From Lachnospiraceae bacterium (GTDB lineage: Bacteria; Bacillota; Clostridia; Lachnospirales; Lachnospiraceae), in assembly GCA_017539565.1 (NCBI GenBank), contig JAFYCS010000107.1:1-64000 (forward strand): 64,000 bases of DNA. Reading direction: 5' to 3'. The notes under the pieces were generated by a model. It worked only from the letters and a program-made list of their open reading frames with translations. It was not told the DNA's origin and searched no databases. The translations under genes and the position numbers were made by a program. Below, piece by piece: positions 1 through 9,847 of this stretch (the first letter of the stretch is position 1; each line of letters starts with the position of its first letter).

Positions 1-12
1 AAGGAGGAGCGC

Positions 13-2061
13 ATGATGAAGAAACTTTTGAAGGGCGACTTTGTCGTAGCATTTTATGTTCTCAGCGCGTTCATCATGCTCATCGTCCCTATTCCCAGCT
101 GGCTTCTGGACATACTGCTGGCAGTCAACATGAGCGTGGCCTTTACCATATTGTTTTCGGCTATGCTCTCAAAGGAACCGCTGGACATGAGCTTTTATCC
201 CACGATGCTGCTCTTCACCACGCTGTTCCGTATAGCATTGAACGTATCATCAACCCGTCTGATACTGATCTCGGGCAGCCCCGGAAATGTCGTATCCACC
301 TTCGGTAATTTCGTGGGCGGCGGTGACCTGGTCATGGGCATCATCGTATTTGCCATACTTCTGATAGTCCAGTTCATGGTCATCAACAAAGGTTCCGAGC
401 GAGTTGCGGAAGTAACCGCAAGATTCACACTGGATGCTATGCCAGGTAAGCAGATGGCTATCGATGCGGACCTGAATACGGGCGCAATAGATGATCAGGA
501 AGCCAAGAGGCGTCGTGATAAGATACAGGAAGAATCGAGCTTTTTCGGTTCCATGGACGGTGCCGTGAAGTACGTAAAGGGAGATGCTACCGCAGGTCTT
601 CTCATATCGGCAGTCAACCTGGTGGGCGGTATACTCATGGGGATGTTCAGAAGGGGCATGGATTTTAACGGGGCCCTTAACCAGTACGCGGTGCTCACCA
701 TAGGTGACGGTCTGGTCAGTGCGATCCCCTCGCTTCTGATATCCCTTGCAACAGGTATCCTGGTAACCAAGGGGTCAAAGGAAGCGGATTTCGGAAATAC
801 GCTCATCAAGCAGATCTTCGGTCTGCCCAGAGCCATGTATATCGTGGGTGTGACCCTGGCATTCCTGGGTGTGTTCACTCCACTTGAAACACTCATATTT
901 GTTCCTCTGGGAGTGATCTTCATACTGGTGGCAAGGAAGATGGAGACCACCATGTCGGCTAAGTCCGTTGAGGAGCAGGTGGAGGCAGAGGAAGTTGCGG
1001 AAGCGGAAGAGATAAGGCGGCCGGAAAATGTTACCTCACTTTTGCAGGTCGATCCCATAGAGCTGGAGTTCGGTTACGGTATCATACCGCTGGCTGATGC
1101 CAACCAGGGCGGCGATCTCCTGGACCGCGTGGTCATGATACGACGCCAGATAGCGCTGGAACTCGGTACCGTGGTGCCTATCATACGTCTGCGTGATAAC
1201 ATACAGCTGAATCCCAACCAGTATATCATCAAGATAAAGGGTATACAGGTATCCGAAGGCGAGATATTATTTGATCATTACATGGCTATGAATCCCGGTT
1301 ATGTTGAGGAAGAGATAACCGGTATCGATACTATAGAGCCGGCCTTTAAACTGCCGGCCAAGTGGATAACGGAAGGCCAGAGAGAAAAGGCGGAGAGCTG
1401 GGGCTATACCGTAGTCGATCCCCCTTCGATCATCGCAACACATCTGACGGAAGTTATCCGTGCCCATATCGCAGAGCTGCTCACCAGACAGGATGTACAG
1501 TCTCTGGTGGACAATTTAAAGGAGTCCAATCCTTCCATCGTGGAGGAGCTGGTACCCAAGCTTCTGGGCCTTGGCGAGATACAGAAGGTATTGCAGAACC
1601 TGCTTTCTGAAGGCATATCCGTACGTGATCTGCTCACAATATTTGAAAGTCTGGCCGATCATGCCACGGCTACCAGGGATACGGATCTGCTCACGGAATA
1701 TGTCAGGGCATCGCTTAAGAGAGCCATCTCCAATAAGTATTTTGCGGGAGAGTCCACGGTCAATGTACTTACCGTTGATCCCAAACTTGAGCAGGACATA
1801 ATGGCATCAGTAAAGCAGAGCGAACAGGGCGCATACATCACCCTGGATCCGGAGCGTGTAAGGAAGCTTATAGACAACCTTCGCTCGGAGCTTTCAAAGC
1901 TGGAGGGAATGGGAGCAAGTCCTATAGTACTCACCAGTCCCATAGTGCGCATGTATTTCAGAAGGCTGGTAGAAGAATACTTCCGCGATCTGGCCGTTGT
2001 GAGTTATAATGAAGTAGAATCCGATGTTGAACTTCAGAGCGTTGGCATGGTCAGCGCCTGA
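13..2061 (+). CDS. flhA: Flagellar type III export gate protein FlhA
   Basis: FlhA is the large inner-membrane subunit of the flagellar export gate; its cytosolic C-terminal domain docks export substrates and chaperones. The 682 residues match the usual family length. Roughly the first 310 residues are dominated by hydrophobic membrane segments and include the family signature FRIALNVSSTRLIL near residue 75. A charged Glu-rich linker around residues 315-340 leads into the soluble domain. AAGGAGG at 1-7 serves the ATG at 13 (a second ATG follows at 16). It ends 15 bases before flhF, in the same operon. Family assignment is secure; the choice between the two adjacent ATGs is not. Confidence 0.97.
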   Translation: MMKKLLKGDFVVAFYVLSAFIMLIVPIPSWLLDILLAVNMSVAFTILFSAMLSKEPLDMSFYPTMLLFTTLFRIALNVSSTRLILISGSPGNVVSTFGNFVGGGDLVMGIIVFAILLIVQFMVINKGSERVAEVTARFTLDAMPGKQMAIDADLNTGAIDDQEAKRRRDKIQEESSFFGSMDGAVKYVKGDATAGLLISAVNLVGGILMGMFRRGMDFNGALNQYAVLTIGDGLVSAIPSLLISLATGILVTKGSKEADFGNTLIKQIFGLPRAMYIVGVTLAFLGVFTPLETLIFVPLGVIFILVARKMETTMSAKSVEEQVEAEEVAEAEEIRRPENVTSLLQVDPIELEFGYGIIPLADANQGGDLLDRVVMIRRQIALELGTVVPIIRLRDNIQLNPNQYIIKIKGIQVSEGEILFDHYMAMNPGYVEEEITGIDTIEPAFKLPAKWITEGQREKAESWGYTVVDPPSIIATHLTEVIRAHIAELLTRQDVQSLVDNLKESNPSIVEELVPKLLGLGEIQKVLQNLLSEGISVRDLLTIFESLADHATATRDTDLLTEYVRASLKRAISNKYFAGESTVNVLTVDPKLEQDIMASVKQSEQGAYITLDPERVRKLIDNLRSELSKLEGMGASPIVLTSPIVRMYFRRLVEEYFRDLAVVSYNEVESDVELQSVGMVSA

Positions 2062-2076
2062 TAAAAAGAGGCAGTC

Positions 2077-3318
2077 ATGGTAATCAAGAAGTATCAGGCT
2101 AAAACAGAAGAAGAAGCGGTAGAAGCGGCTAAGAAAGAGCTAGGCGATGACATCACGGTGATCCATTCCCGCAATGTCAAACCTAAGGGCTTTTTCGCGT
2201 TCCTTAAAAAGATGCAGGTGGAGATAACCGTTGCCAAGGAAGAGGAAATGGACAGACCGCAGAATACTGCGAAGGAGACTCTGGCACAGGTCAACCGCTT
2301 AAGGGAGAAGGCTGAGAAGGAAAATACCGAAGCTCCTCTGCCGGAGCGCAGTGAGAATAACACGGAGCCTAAGGTTGATGCGGCTGTTGAAGCCAAGCTC
2401 GAGAATATCCAGAATCTGCTTGAACAGAAATTATCCCGCCACAGTGAAGAGGAGAAGGAAAAGAAAACTGCGAAAGCTGCGGCGGATACACAGGACGATG
2501 ATAAGCGCAGGGAACTTATGGAATTCCGCAGGCTGCTTTATAATACCCTGGTAGAGAATGAAGTAAGCGAGCGTGTAGCAAATGAGCTGGTGGATGATAT
2601 TGAGCAGAACTGCCCTGATGATATGCAGATGGAGCATGTGCTTTCACATATCTACCAGAAGATAATCCTTAAATTCGGCAGGCCGGGGCTCATTTCTCCC
2701 GGTGAGAAGGGACCGAAGGTCGTATTCTTTATAGGACCTACCGGTGTGGGAAAGACCACGACCCTTGCAAAGATCGCATCAAAGATGCGTCTTGCCCAGA
2801 ACAAGCGCGTGGTGCTCTTTACCACTGATACCTACAGGATATCGGCTACCGATCAGTTAAAGACCTATGCGGGTATACTGGGAACACCGTTCCATATCAT
2901 CTATACCCCTGAGGAACTGGAAGAGACATATGCAAAATACAGGGATGCGGATTACATCCTGATAGATACCGCGGGCCATTCCCATAACAACGTGGAACAG
3001 AAGAAAGACATGTCGGAGTTCATCAGCGTTCTCGACGGAAAGGCCGAATGCGAGTATTACCTGGTGGTGAGTGCCACCACAAAATACAAGGATCTGCTGG
3101 CTATTGCGGATGCCTATAAGGAACTTGCCGATTACAGGCTCATCTTTACTAAGCTCGATGAGACTGAGGAATGCGGCAATCTCCTTAACTTAAAGCTGCA
3201 TACCGGCGCATCCTTGAGCTATGTTACCAACGGACAGAATGTTCCGGATGATATCGAGGAGTTTAATCCCCAGGCTATGGCGAGAGGTCTGCTTACTGAT
3301 CCCTCGTCCCAGGAGTGA
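2077..3318 (+). CDS. flhF: Flagellar SRP-type GTPase FlhF
   Basis: FlhF is an SRP54-like GTPase that helps place and assemble flagella, working with FlhG. The 413 residues show a basic N-terminal segment, a Glu/Lys-rich linker (about 60-150), and a C-terminal NG-type GTPase domain. The P-loop GPTGVGKTT lies near residue 220 and DTAGHSHNN serves as the G3 element, with His where many homologues have Arg. The start matches the typical opening MVIKKYQAKTEEEAVEAAKK. It ends at 3318 and flhG begins three bases later, so the two are probably translationally coupled. Confidence 0.95.
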   Translation: MVIKKYQAKTEEEAVEAAKKELGDDITVIHSRNVKPKGFFAFLKKMQVEITVAKEEEMDRPQNTAKETLAQVNRLREKAEKENTEAPLPERSENNTEPKVDAAVEAKLENIQNLLEQKLSRHSEEEKEKKTAKAAADTQDDDKRRELMEFRRLLYNTLVENEVSERVANELVDDIEQNCPDDMQMEHVLSHIYQKIILKFGRPGLISPGEKGPKVVFFIGPTGVGKTTTLAKIASKMRLAQNKRVVLFTTDTYRISATDQLKTYAGILGTPFHIIYTPEELEETYAKYRDADYILIDTAGHSHNNVEQKKDMSEFISVLDGKAECEYYLVVSATTKYKDLLAIADAYKELADYRLIFTKLDETEECGNLLNLKLHTGASLSYVTNGQNVPDDIEEFNPQAMARGLLTDPSSQE

Positions 3319-3320
3319 AG

Positions 3321-4211
3321 ATGGACCAGGCTCAACAGTTAAGAAATATAATAAAAGCAGGACCCGGTCAGCTTCCCCAGAGACCGCTGGCCAGAGTTAT
3401 CACCGTGACATCCGGCAAGGGTGGCGTGGGTAAGTCGAACACGGCCATTAATCTGGCTATCAACTTTAAGAAGCTGGGCAAGCGTGTCATAATACTGGAT
3501 GCGGACTTCGGTCTTGCAAATATAGAGATAATGTTCGGTACCATGCCCAAGCATAATCTGAGCGACCTGATCTACCAGGGAAAATCCATTACGGAGATCA
3601 TCACCTGGGGACCCGGTGAGGTGGGTTTTATTTCCGGCGGTTCCGGTATAGCGGGCCTTTCCAATCTGGGCAAGGAGTACTTAAACTATATCATCCAGAA
3701 TCTGGCTGCACTGGATGCCATCGCGGATGTTATAATAATAGATACCGGCGCCGGTATATCCGATGCAGTGCTGGAGTTCCTTGTGGCCAGCGGTGAGATA
3801 CTGCTGATAACCACACCCGAACCCACATCCATCACGGATTCCTATTCGCTGCTGAAGGCTTTAAACCGCCATCCGAGGTTTGCGAAGGAGAATTCGCAGA
3901 TAAAGATGATAGCCAACAGGGTAGAGGGAGACAAGGACGGAGAGGTACTGTTTAAAAAGCTCAATATGGTGGTAAGCCGTTTCCTGGGACTGCCCCTTGA
4001 GTATCTGGGTGCCGTACCCCAGGATAAGAATCTGAGCCAGGCGGTGATGCAGCAGACGCCCGTGTCACTCGCAAGCCCGAATTCAAAGTCGGCAAAAGCA
4101 TACGAAGCAATAGCCGCAAGGCTTATGCATATGGAAAATGAAGGAAAAGTAAAGAAAAGGGGGATGGCCGCATTCTTTTCACACATAGTGGCCAATAAGA
4201 AAACACTATGA
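3321..4211 (+). CDS. flhG: FlhF regulator FlhG, MinD/ParA-like ATPase
   Basis: FlhG (YlxH in Bacillus) is a membrane-associating MinD-type ATPase that controls flagellar number and stimulates FlhF GTPase activity. The 296-residue protein opens with DQAQQLRNII, the DQAxxLR activator element known to stimulate FlhF. The deviant Walker A GKGGVGKSN follows near residue 32, and DTGAGISD near residue 140. I chose ATG 3321: AGGAG at 3311-3315 sits five bases upstream, whereas the in-frame GTG at 3315 would lie inside that site. It overlaps the PilZ gene by four bases (ATGA). Confidence 0.94.
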   Translation: MDQAQQLRNIIKAGPGQLPQRPLARVITVTSGKGGVGKSNTAINLAINFKKLGKRVIILDADFGLANIEIMFGTMPKHNLSDLIYQGKSITEIITWGPGEVGFISGGSGIAGLSNLGKEYLNYIIQNLAALDAIADVIIIDTGAGISDAVLEFLVASGEILLITTPEPTSITDSYSLLKALNRHPRFAKENSQIKMIANRVEGDKDGEVLFKKLNMVVSRFLGLPLEYLGAVPQDKNLSQAVMQQTPVSLASPNSKSAKAYEAIAARLMHMENEGKVKKRGMAAFFSHIVANKKTL

Positions 4212-4930
4212 TCGATATTTTTGATATTGTCCGTCCGGGCGACAGGGTGGACATAGAGACAGCAGTCGCAGACGAAACAAGCCAGGACAGAAAGTATCAC
4301 ATCACCAAGGTCTACGATGTAGGCGAGAGCGGTGAGGTTGAGGTCGTAATGCCTATGGAAAAGACCAGGACCGTGATACTGTCCATCGGTGTGGTATACG
4401 ATATGTATTTCTATGCCGGTAAAGGCATATATGCCTGCACCGCGGAAGTCGTAAGCCGCAGGACAGAAAACGGCATTGCCATAGCGGTGCTGGTTCCGTC
4501 TACAGAGCTGCGCCGTCACCAGCGCAGGGAGTACTTCCGTTACGACTGTGTCATAGGTATGAATGCGCGTGTATTAAGTGATGAAGAAAGTGCTTTTTAT
4601 GAGAAGCACGGAAGGCTGATGAACATTGAAGAGCCTTACGATAAAGGAGTTATCGTTGACTTGAGCGGCGGCGGCATGCGTTTTGTCACGACCCAGGAAT
4701 ATAAGCAGGGCAGCCTGCTCCACTGCCGTTTTATCCTGAATACAAAGAATAAGATGACCACCTATGACGAAGTGATCAGGGTCCTCTTCGCAGATCCGGT
4801 TGCAAATAACAAGGCCAGCAGGGAATACCGCGGGCAGTTTATGGGAATGGAGAACGGTGAGCGTGAGGAGATCATCCGTTTTATCTTTGAGGAAGAGCGC
4901 AAGATGCGCGCAAAACAGAGCGGAATGTGA
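4208..4930 (+). CDS. PilZ-domain c-di-GMP receptor (YcgR/MotI-like flagellar brake)
   Basis: This 240-residue protein has an N-terminal YcgR-like domain (about 1-95) followed by a PilZ domain. The c-di-GMP-binding signature is intact: an Arg-rich stretch RRHQRREYFR near residue 101 and DLSGGGMRF near residue 150. PilZ proteins of this type slow or stop the flagellar motor when c-di-GMP is high. Its position between flhG and cheB, with a four-base overlap with flhG, fits a motor-brake role. Three GGDEF/EAL proteins elsewhere in the window could supply or remove the ligand; that link is an inference. Confidence 0.9.
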   Translation: MIDIFDIVRPGDRVDIETAVADETSQDRKYHITKVYDVGESGEVEVVMPMEKTRTVILSIGVVYDMYFYAGKGIYACTAEVVSRRTENGIAIAVLVPSTELRRHQRREYFRYDCVIGMNARVLSDEESAFYEKHGRLMNIEEPYDKGVIVDLSGGGMRFVTTQEYKQGSLLHCRFILNTKNKMTTYDEVIRVLFADPVANNKASREYRGQFMGMENGEREEIIRFIFEEERKMRAKQSGM

Positions 4931-4961
4931 CATATTAGACAAAAATGAGGGAGAGAATTAG

Positions 4962-6044
4962 ATGGAACCGAAGAAAATCTTAATCGTTGATGACTCTGCA
5001 CTCACGCGAAGAGTTCTCTGTGATATAATTAATGCTGATGAGAGATATTCGGTTGAGGGTATGGCCAATAACGGCATTGATGCACTCAAATTGCTGGATT
5101 CAAATACTTATGACGGCATCATAACCGATATCAATATGCCCAGGATGAACGGGCTGGAGTTTCTTAAGGAACTTAAGAAGCGCAAGAGGGAAGAGCGTGT
5201 AATGGTGCTCTCTACCGAGACCAGTGAAGGAGCCAAGGTCACACTGGATGCACTGGAACTGGGAGCCGTGGACTTTATACAGAAGCCCCAGAGCGCTATC
5301 TACTCCAAGGATCAGGATTTTATTAAACGGTTCTTTGAAATACTGGAAGCAGTGGTATTCTCCAACAGAAAAGCTTCCAGCGGCATATACAGGAATACCG
5401 TGGTATTGCGTCCCGCCAGTCTTATGGCAAAGGTTGAGGGCATATCGATACCCAAGGAGGGCAAGGGCAATAAGATCGTTGCCATAGCATCCTCCACCGG
5501 CGGACCCAAGGCACTGCAGAGCGTTATCCCCAGACTGCCAAAGAATCTGGATGCGGCTGTACTGGTAGTCCAGCATATGCCTGTAGGTTTCACCAAATCC
5601 CTTGCGGACCGTCTGAATGCCATGAGCGAGCTTACGGTGAGCGAGGCGGTTGACGGTGAGTATATTGAAAAAGGACATGTATATATCTCTAAGGGCGGCG
5701 CCCATATGAACTATCAGGAATCCAACGGCCGCGGACGTATAGTCTACACCGACGAGCCCAGCCGAGAGGGAGTCAAGCCCTGTGCCAACTATATGTACGA
5801 GTCCCTGGCGAAGAGCCCCTATCATACCGTGGTATGCGTGGTGCTCACAGGTATGGGACATGACGGTACGGAAGGCATACAGAACCTTGTAAAAACCAAG
5901 AAGACCCACATCATAGCCGAGGATGAAAAGAGCTGTGTAGTAAACGGCATGCCCGGCAGTATCGTGGCGACAGGTCTTGTAAATGAAGTTGTGGACATAG
6001 ATCAGGTAGCACAGTCTATCCTCGCAAACGTGGGGGTTAGATAA
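4962..6044 (+). CDS. cheB: Chemotaxis protein-glutamate methylesterase CheB
   Basis: CheB removes methyl groups from chemoreceptors and deamidates Gln residues when phosphorylated by CheA, giving adaptation. The 360 residues comprise an N-terminal receiver (acidic pair DD at 10-11, phospho-acceptor D56 in TDINMP, Lys in FIQKP) and a C-terminal methylesterase domain. The catalytic elements are visible: Ser in ASSTGGP, His in VVQHMPVGF and Asp in GMGHDGTEG. GGGAGAG precedes the ATG. It is followed by cheA after 41 bases. Confidence 0.97.
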   Translation: MEPKKILIVDDSALTRRVLCDIINADERYSVEGMANNGIDALKLLDSNTYDGIITDINMPRMNGLEFLKELKKRKREERVMVLSTETSEGAKVTLDALELGAVDFIQKPQSAIYSKDQDFIKRFFEILEAVVFSNRKASSGIYRNTVVLRPASLMAKVEGISIPKEGKGNKIVAIASSTGGPKALQSVIPRLPKNLDAAVLVVQHMPVGFTKSLADRLNAMSELTVSEAVDGEYIEKGHVYISKGGAHMNYQESNGRGRIVYTDEPSREGVKPCANYMYESLAKSPYHTVVCVVLTGMGHDGTEGIQNLVKTKKTHIIAEDEKSCVVNGMPGSIVATGLVNEVVDIDQVAQSILANVGVR

Positions 6045-6085
6045 ACACATAAAGCAACACAGCAATCAAATAAAGGAGAGTAGAC

Positions 6086-8206
6086 ATGGACGTAAGCCAG
6101 TATTTAGACATCTTCCTTGACGAGAGCAAGGAGCATCTCCAGAATCTGAACACCAGTGTGCTGAATCTCGAGCAGGATCCCGAAAATCCGGATACCATAA
6201 GCGAGATATTCCGTGCTGCGCATACCCTTAAAGGTATGGCCGGAACTATGGGCTATAAGCGCATGCAGAATCTGACACACGATATGGAGAACGTATTCTC
6301 AGAGGTGCGTGACGGGAAATTGAAAGTCAATGCGGGTATGATCGATGTTCTGTTCCGATGCCTGGATGCCATTGAGGAGTATGTTTCCGTTATCAGCGAG
6401 ACTTCAGATGAGGGTGATAACGACAATGAGCCGATCATTAAGGAATTAAATGATATCCTGGCCGGAAAGGCGGCGTCCGGTGAGGAGACAAAGGCAGCAG
6501 CTGAGCCTGCACCTGCGGAAGCAGAAGCAGCAGCGCCGGCAGCGGCAGCGCCCGCAGTCGCATGGGATCTGACAGAAGAAGAGCAGAAGGCTCTTGAAGA
6601 TGCCATGATGGCGAACAAGAAATTATACAGTGTGACGGTCACTGTTCAGGAAAGCTGTCTGCTTAAGGCTGCACGTGCATTCCTCGTGTTCAAGGCGATC
6701 GAGGAAAGAGGCGAGATAGTCGCAGCAAATCCGTCTACTCAGGATATAGAGGATGAGAAGTTCGATCTGGAATTCTCACTCATAATCGCATCTGAGGGTG
6801 AACTGGATCCCATATTAAAAGATATCAAGGCCGTATCGGAAATCGCCGATGCAAGGGGCGGTGTGTTTGAAGGTGAGTCTGCACCCGAAGCCGAAGCTGC
6901 TTCAGCTCCCGCAGAGGAGAAAAAAGAAGCGCCCGAACCTGCGAAGGATCCCGGTACTTCTGTTGCAAAGGTTAAGAACGAGGTTGTCAAGAAGCCTGAG
7001 CCTGAAGCATCGGGAGCAAAAACGGAGAAGAAGGCAGGAAGCAAGCCCGCCGTTAACCGTACGGTACGTGTGGATATAGAAAAGCTGGATTCACTTATGA
7101 ATCTGGTCAGTGAGCTTATAATAGCAAAGAACTCCCTGGTAAGCAGTGCTACCAGCGATACCACGGAGTCCTCATCAAATCTGCATGAGCAGATAGAGTA
7201 TCTGGAGAGCGTTACCACCAACCTGCATGAGTCGGTCATGAAGGTACGAATGGTGCCCATCGAGAGCGTTGTGAGCAAGTTCCCGAGAATGATCCGCGAT
7301 ATCTCCAAGCAGCTGAACAAGCCTATGGAGCTGTATATGAGCGGTGAGGAGACAGAACTTGACCGTACCGTGGTAGATGAGATAGGCGATCCCCTTATGC
7401 ATATGCTCCGTAATTCCGCCGATCACGGTCTGGAAATGCCTGAAGAGCGTATCGCAAGAGGCAAGCCCGAGACAGGATCCATTTTCCTGGATGCTTATCA
7501 GGACGGTAACAACGTTGTCATCGAGGTAAGGGATGACGGTAACGGTATTGATGTTGAGCGCGTAAGGCAGAAGGCTATCGAGCGCGGGGTCATGACAGAA
7601 GAGCAGGCATATGCGGCTGAGGATTCCGATATCATCAACCTCCTGTTCATGCCCAGCTTCTCCACCGCAAAGCAGGTATCCGACCTGTCGGGCCGCGGCG
7701 TAGGTCTGGACGTTGTTAAGAGCAAGATCGAAGCCCTTTCCGGTGAAGTGGATGTCAAGACCAAGCTTGGTGAAGGTACCACATTTACCATCCGCCTGCC
7801 TCTGACCCTGGCTATCATCCAGGCTCTGATGGTAGTAGTAGGCGGAGAAAAGTATGCTATCGCATTGAGCGGCATACAGACTATAGAGAATATCAGTCCT
7901 AAGGATGTCAAGACAGTTGAGAGCAAAGAGGTCATCAACCTGCGTGGTACGGTCATCCCTATCCTGCGCCTGGACGAGATCCTGGGCTGCAAGTCACAGC
8001 GTGATCCCGATTCCGATATGATAGTGGTCATTGCCAAGAAGGGTGACAAGCTGGCAGGCCTTGTTGTTGATCATCTCATCGGACAGCAGGAAATAGTTAT
8101 CAAGTCCATGGGCAAGTATATCAACAAGTGTAAGTTTATCAGCGGCGCCACCATACTGGGTGACGGCGAAGTGGCACTTATAATCGATTCCAACGCGTTG
8201 ATCTGA
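6086..8206 (+). CDS. cheA: Chemotaxis histidine kinase CheA
   Basis: CheA autophosphorylates in response to receptors and passes phosphate to CheY and CheB. The 706 residues show all five domains: HPt P1 with phospho-His H46 in AAHTLKG; a P2 response-regulator-binding domain around 180-260; P3 dimerisation starting at NRTVRVDIEKLDSL; the P4 ATPase with N-box RNSADHGLE, G1 DDGNGID and G2 GRGVGLDVV; and a CheW-like P5. Two Ala/Glu/Pro-rich linkers flank P2. AAAGGAGAG lies just upstream of the ATG. Confidence 0.97.
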   Translation: MDVSQYLDIFLDESKEHLQNLNTSVLNLEQDPENPDTISEIFRAAHTLKGMAGTMGYKRMQNLTHDMENVFSEVRDGKLKVNAGMIDVLFRCLDAIEEYVSVISETSDEGDNDNEPIIKELNDILAGKAASGEETKAAAEPAPAEAEAAAPAAAAPAVAWDLTEEEQKALEDAMMANKKLYSVTVTVQESCLLKAARAFLVFKAIEERGEIVAANPSTQDIEDEKFDLEFSLIIASEGELDPILKDIKAVSEIADARGGVFEGESAPEAEAASAPAEEKKEAPEPAKDPGTSVAKVKNEVVKKPEPEASGAKTEKKAGSKPAVNRTVRVDIEKLDSLMNLVSELIIAKNSLVSSATSDTTESSSNLHEQIEYLESVTTNLHESVMKVRMVPIESVVSKFPRMIRDISKQLNKPMELYMSGEETELDRTVVDEIGDPLMHMLRNSADHGLEMPEERIARGKPETGSIFLDAYQDGNNVVIEVRDDGNGIDVERVRQKAIERGVMTEEQAYAAEDSDIINLLFMPSFSTAKQVSDLSGRGVGLDVVKSKIEALSGEVDVKTKLGEGTTFTIRLPLTLAIIQALMVVVGGEKYAIALSGIQTIENISPKDVKTVESKEVINLRGTVIPILRLDEILGCKSQRDPDSDMIVVIAKKGDKLAGLVVDHLIGQQEIVIKSMGKYINKCKFISGATILGDGEVALIIDSNALI

Positions 8207-8250
8207 TAATAAGCGCGGGTGGTATACTTAAGGCTAAGGAGAGAAGAGCG

Positions 8251-8706
8251 ATGGCAAATGAACTCAGCACCAATATAAATGAGATCACCCAGTATATAGT
8301 GATCCGTATCGGAGAAGAGCAGTACGGTATCGATATCAAATATATAGACAATATCGTGCGCATGCAGCAGATAACCCGTGTGCCCCAGGTGCCTGCTCAT
8401 TTCAAGGGCGTTATAAACCTCCGTGGTGAGGTTATCCCCGTTATGAGCATCAGGGTCAAGATGGGACTCGCGCCCGATGTGGAAAGCAAGGATACCAGGA
8501 TCATAATCATAAAGATGGACCAGCATGAGCCCATCGGTATGATGGTAGATATGGTAAAGGAAGTGGTTAATCTGTCTTCTGCAGAGATCGAGCGTGTAGG
8601 ATTTGACCGCGGCGACAACCAGAACGCATATGCCAGCGGCATAGGAAAGCATGAGACCGGACTGATCACACTGCTGGATCTGGATGCGGTACTGGCAGGA
8701 TTATAA
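8251..8706 (+). CDS. cheW: Chemotaxis coupling protein CheW
   Basis: CheW is the SH3-like adaptor that links CheA to chemoreceptor arrays. The 151-residue protein is one CheW domain, with the typical YIVIRIGEEQYGIDI opening strand, the GVINLRGEVIPVMS core element and a C-terminal LLDLDAVL strand. AAGGAGAG precedes the ATG. It lies between cheA and cheC in the same operon, with 45 bases to cheA and 18 to cheC. Confidence 0.96.
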   Translation: MANELSTNINEITQYIVIRIGEEQYGIDIKYIDNIVRMQQITRVPQVPAHFKGVINLRGEVIPVMSIRVKMGLAPDVESKDTRIIIIKMDQHEPIGMMVDMVKEVVNLSSAEIERVGFDRGDNQNAYASGIGKHETGLITLLDLDAVLAGL

Positions 8707-8723
8707 GGAAGGAGTAACACCTG

Positions 8724-9344
8724 ATGTCTGATAAGCACGATCTGACAATCGAAGAAATGTCTGATAAGTACTTTGATGTACTGAAGGAGATCGGAAATAT
8801 AGGAGCCGGAAATGCAACTACGGCTCTTTCCACCATGCTTGGGACCAGGGTTGATATGATGGTTCCCAAGGTCAGGCTTATGGAGTTTAAAGAAGTAGGG
8901 ACCACGCTTGGCGGCGAAGAGCAGCTGGTTGCGGGTATCTACCTTGTGGTTGACGGAGATATCCACGGCAGTATAATGTTTATCCAGAAGAAGGAATCAG
9001 CCAGGGCAATGGTGCAGAAGCTTATGGGCATGCCCAGTACTGAGGATGATTTCACGGAGATGGAGCTTTCAGCGCTTAAGGAGATAGGAAATGTCATAAC
9101 CGGCGCATATCTCAATTCGCTGGCTACGCTGACAAACCTTACAATCTATCCTTCGGTTCCGGATGTATGTATCGATATGGCAGGTGCCATCCTTTCGGTG
9201 CCTGCGATAGAGTTCGGAGCCATATCCGATAAGATGCTTTTGATACAAACTGATTTTGCGGATGATGTTGAGCTTTCCGGTTATTTCATACTTGTGCCGG
9301 ATGAAGAATCAGATGCAAAAATACTTCATGCGCTGGGCTTTTAA
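8724..9344 (+). CDS. cheC: CheY-P phosphatase CheC
   Basis: CheC dephosphorylates CheY-P and forms a complex with CheD in Gram-positive chemotaxis. The 206 residues hold two copies of the catalytic D/S-x3-E-x2-N element: DVLKEIGN in the N-terminal half and SALKEIGN near residue 117. Both are intact, as expected for an active two-site CheC. Immediate linkage to cheD supports the assignment. Confidence 0.95.
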   Translation: MSDKHDLTIEEMSDKYFDVLKEIGNIGAGNATTALSTMLGTRVDMMVPKVRLMEFKEVGTTLGGEEQLVAGIYLVVDGDIHGSIMFIQKKESARAMVQKLMGMPSTEDDFTEMELSALKEIGNVITGAYLNSLATLTNLTIYPSVPDVCIDMAGAILSVPAIEFGAISDKMLLIQTDFADDVELSGYFILVPDEESDAKILHALGF

Positions 9345-9361
9345 GCCATCGGTAAAGGGAT

Positions 9362-9847
9362 ATGTCTGAAACTATTAAAGTCGGAATAGCGGACCTTAAT
9401 GTGTGCAAGCCCCCCAATCTGATCACTACGATAGGTCTGGGAAGCTGCGTGGGTATCGCGATACGTGATAAACAGAATAAGATAGGCGGCCTTGTGCATG
9501 TTATGCTTCCGAGCAGCAAGGAAGTTAAGAGTAACGGTAACCTTGCCAAGTTTGCCGATACCGGTATACCGGAGCTGGTAAAGCGTCTGGAGCAGATGGG
9601 AGCGTTAAGGAGCCGTATGGTGGCAAAGATCGCCGGCGGTGCCACGATGTTCCAGTTCCACTCAAAAACCGAGCTCAGCGCTATAGGGGATCGTAATGTG
9701 GCCGCCACAAAAGAGGCATTAAAGGCGCTCAACATCCCTATACTGGCGGAAGATACCGGAGCTAATTACGGACGTACTGTCACATTTGACCCGGAAACGG
9801 GAGATTATGAGGTGAAAGCCGTCGGGAAACCGTTGAGGGTGATCTGA
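9362..9847 (+). CDS. cheD: Chemoreceptor glutamine deamidase CheD
   Basis: CheD deamidates chemoreceptor glutamines and is held by CheC and CheY-P. The 161-residue protein keeps the catalytic triad spacing known from the family: Thr23, Cys29 in GLGSCVG and His46 in GLVHVML. Cys to His is 17 residues and Thr to Cys is six. Its stop overlaps the ATG of the next gene (ATGCAG at 9847), so it is co-transcribed with the small membrane protein. Confidence 0.95.
   Translation: MSETIKVGIADLNVCKPPNLITTIGLGSCVGIAIRDKQNKIGGLVHVMLPSSKEVKSNGNLAKFADTGIPELVKRLEQMGALRSRMVAKIAGGATMFQFHSKTELSAIGDRNVAATKEALKALNIPILAEDTGANYGRTVTFDPETGDYEVKAVGKPLRVI

Noticed and set aside
5100-6065. Antisense frame of 321 codons inside cheB
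   Set aside because: Mirror of a well-conserved gene; no start signal or family match.
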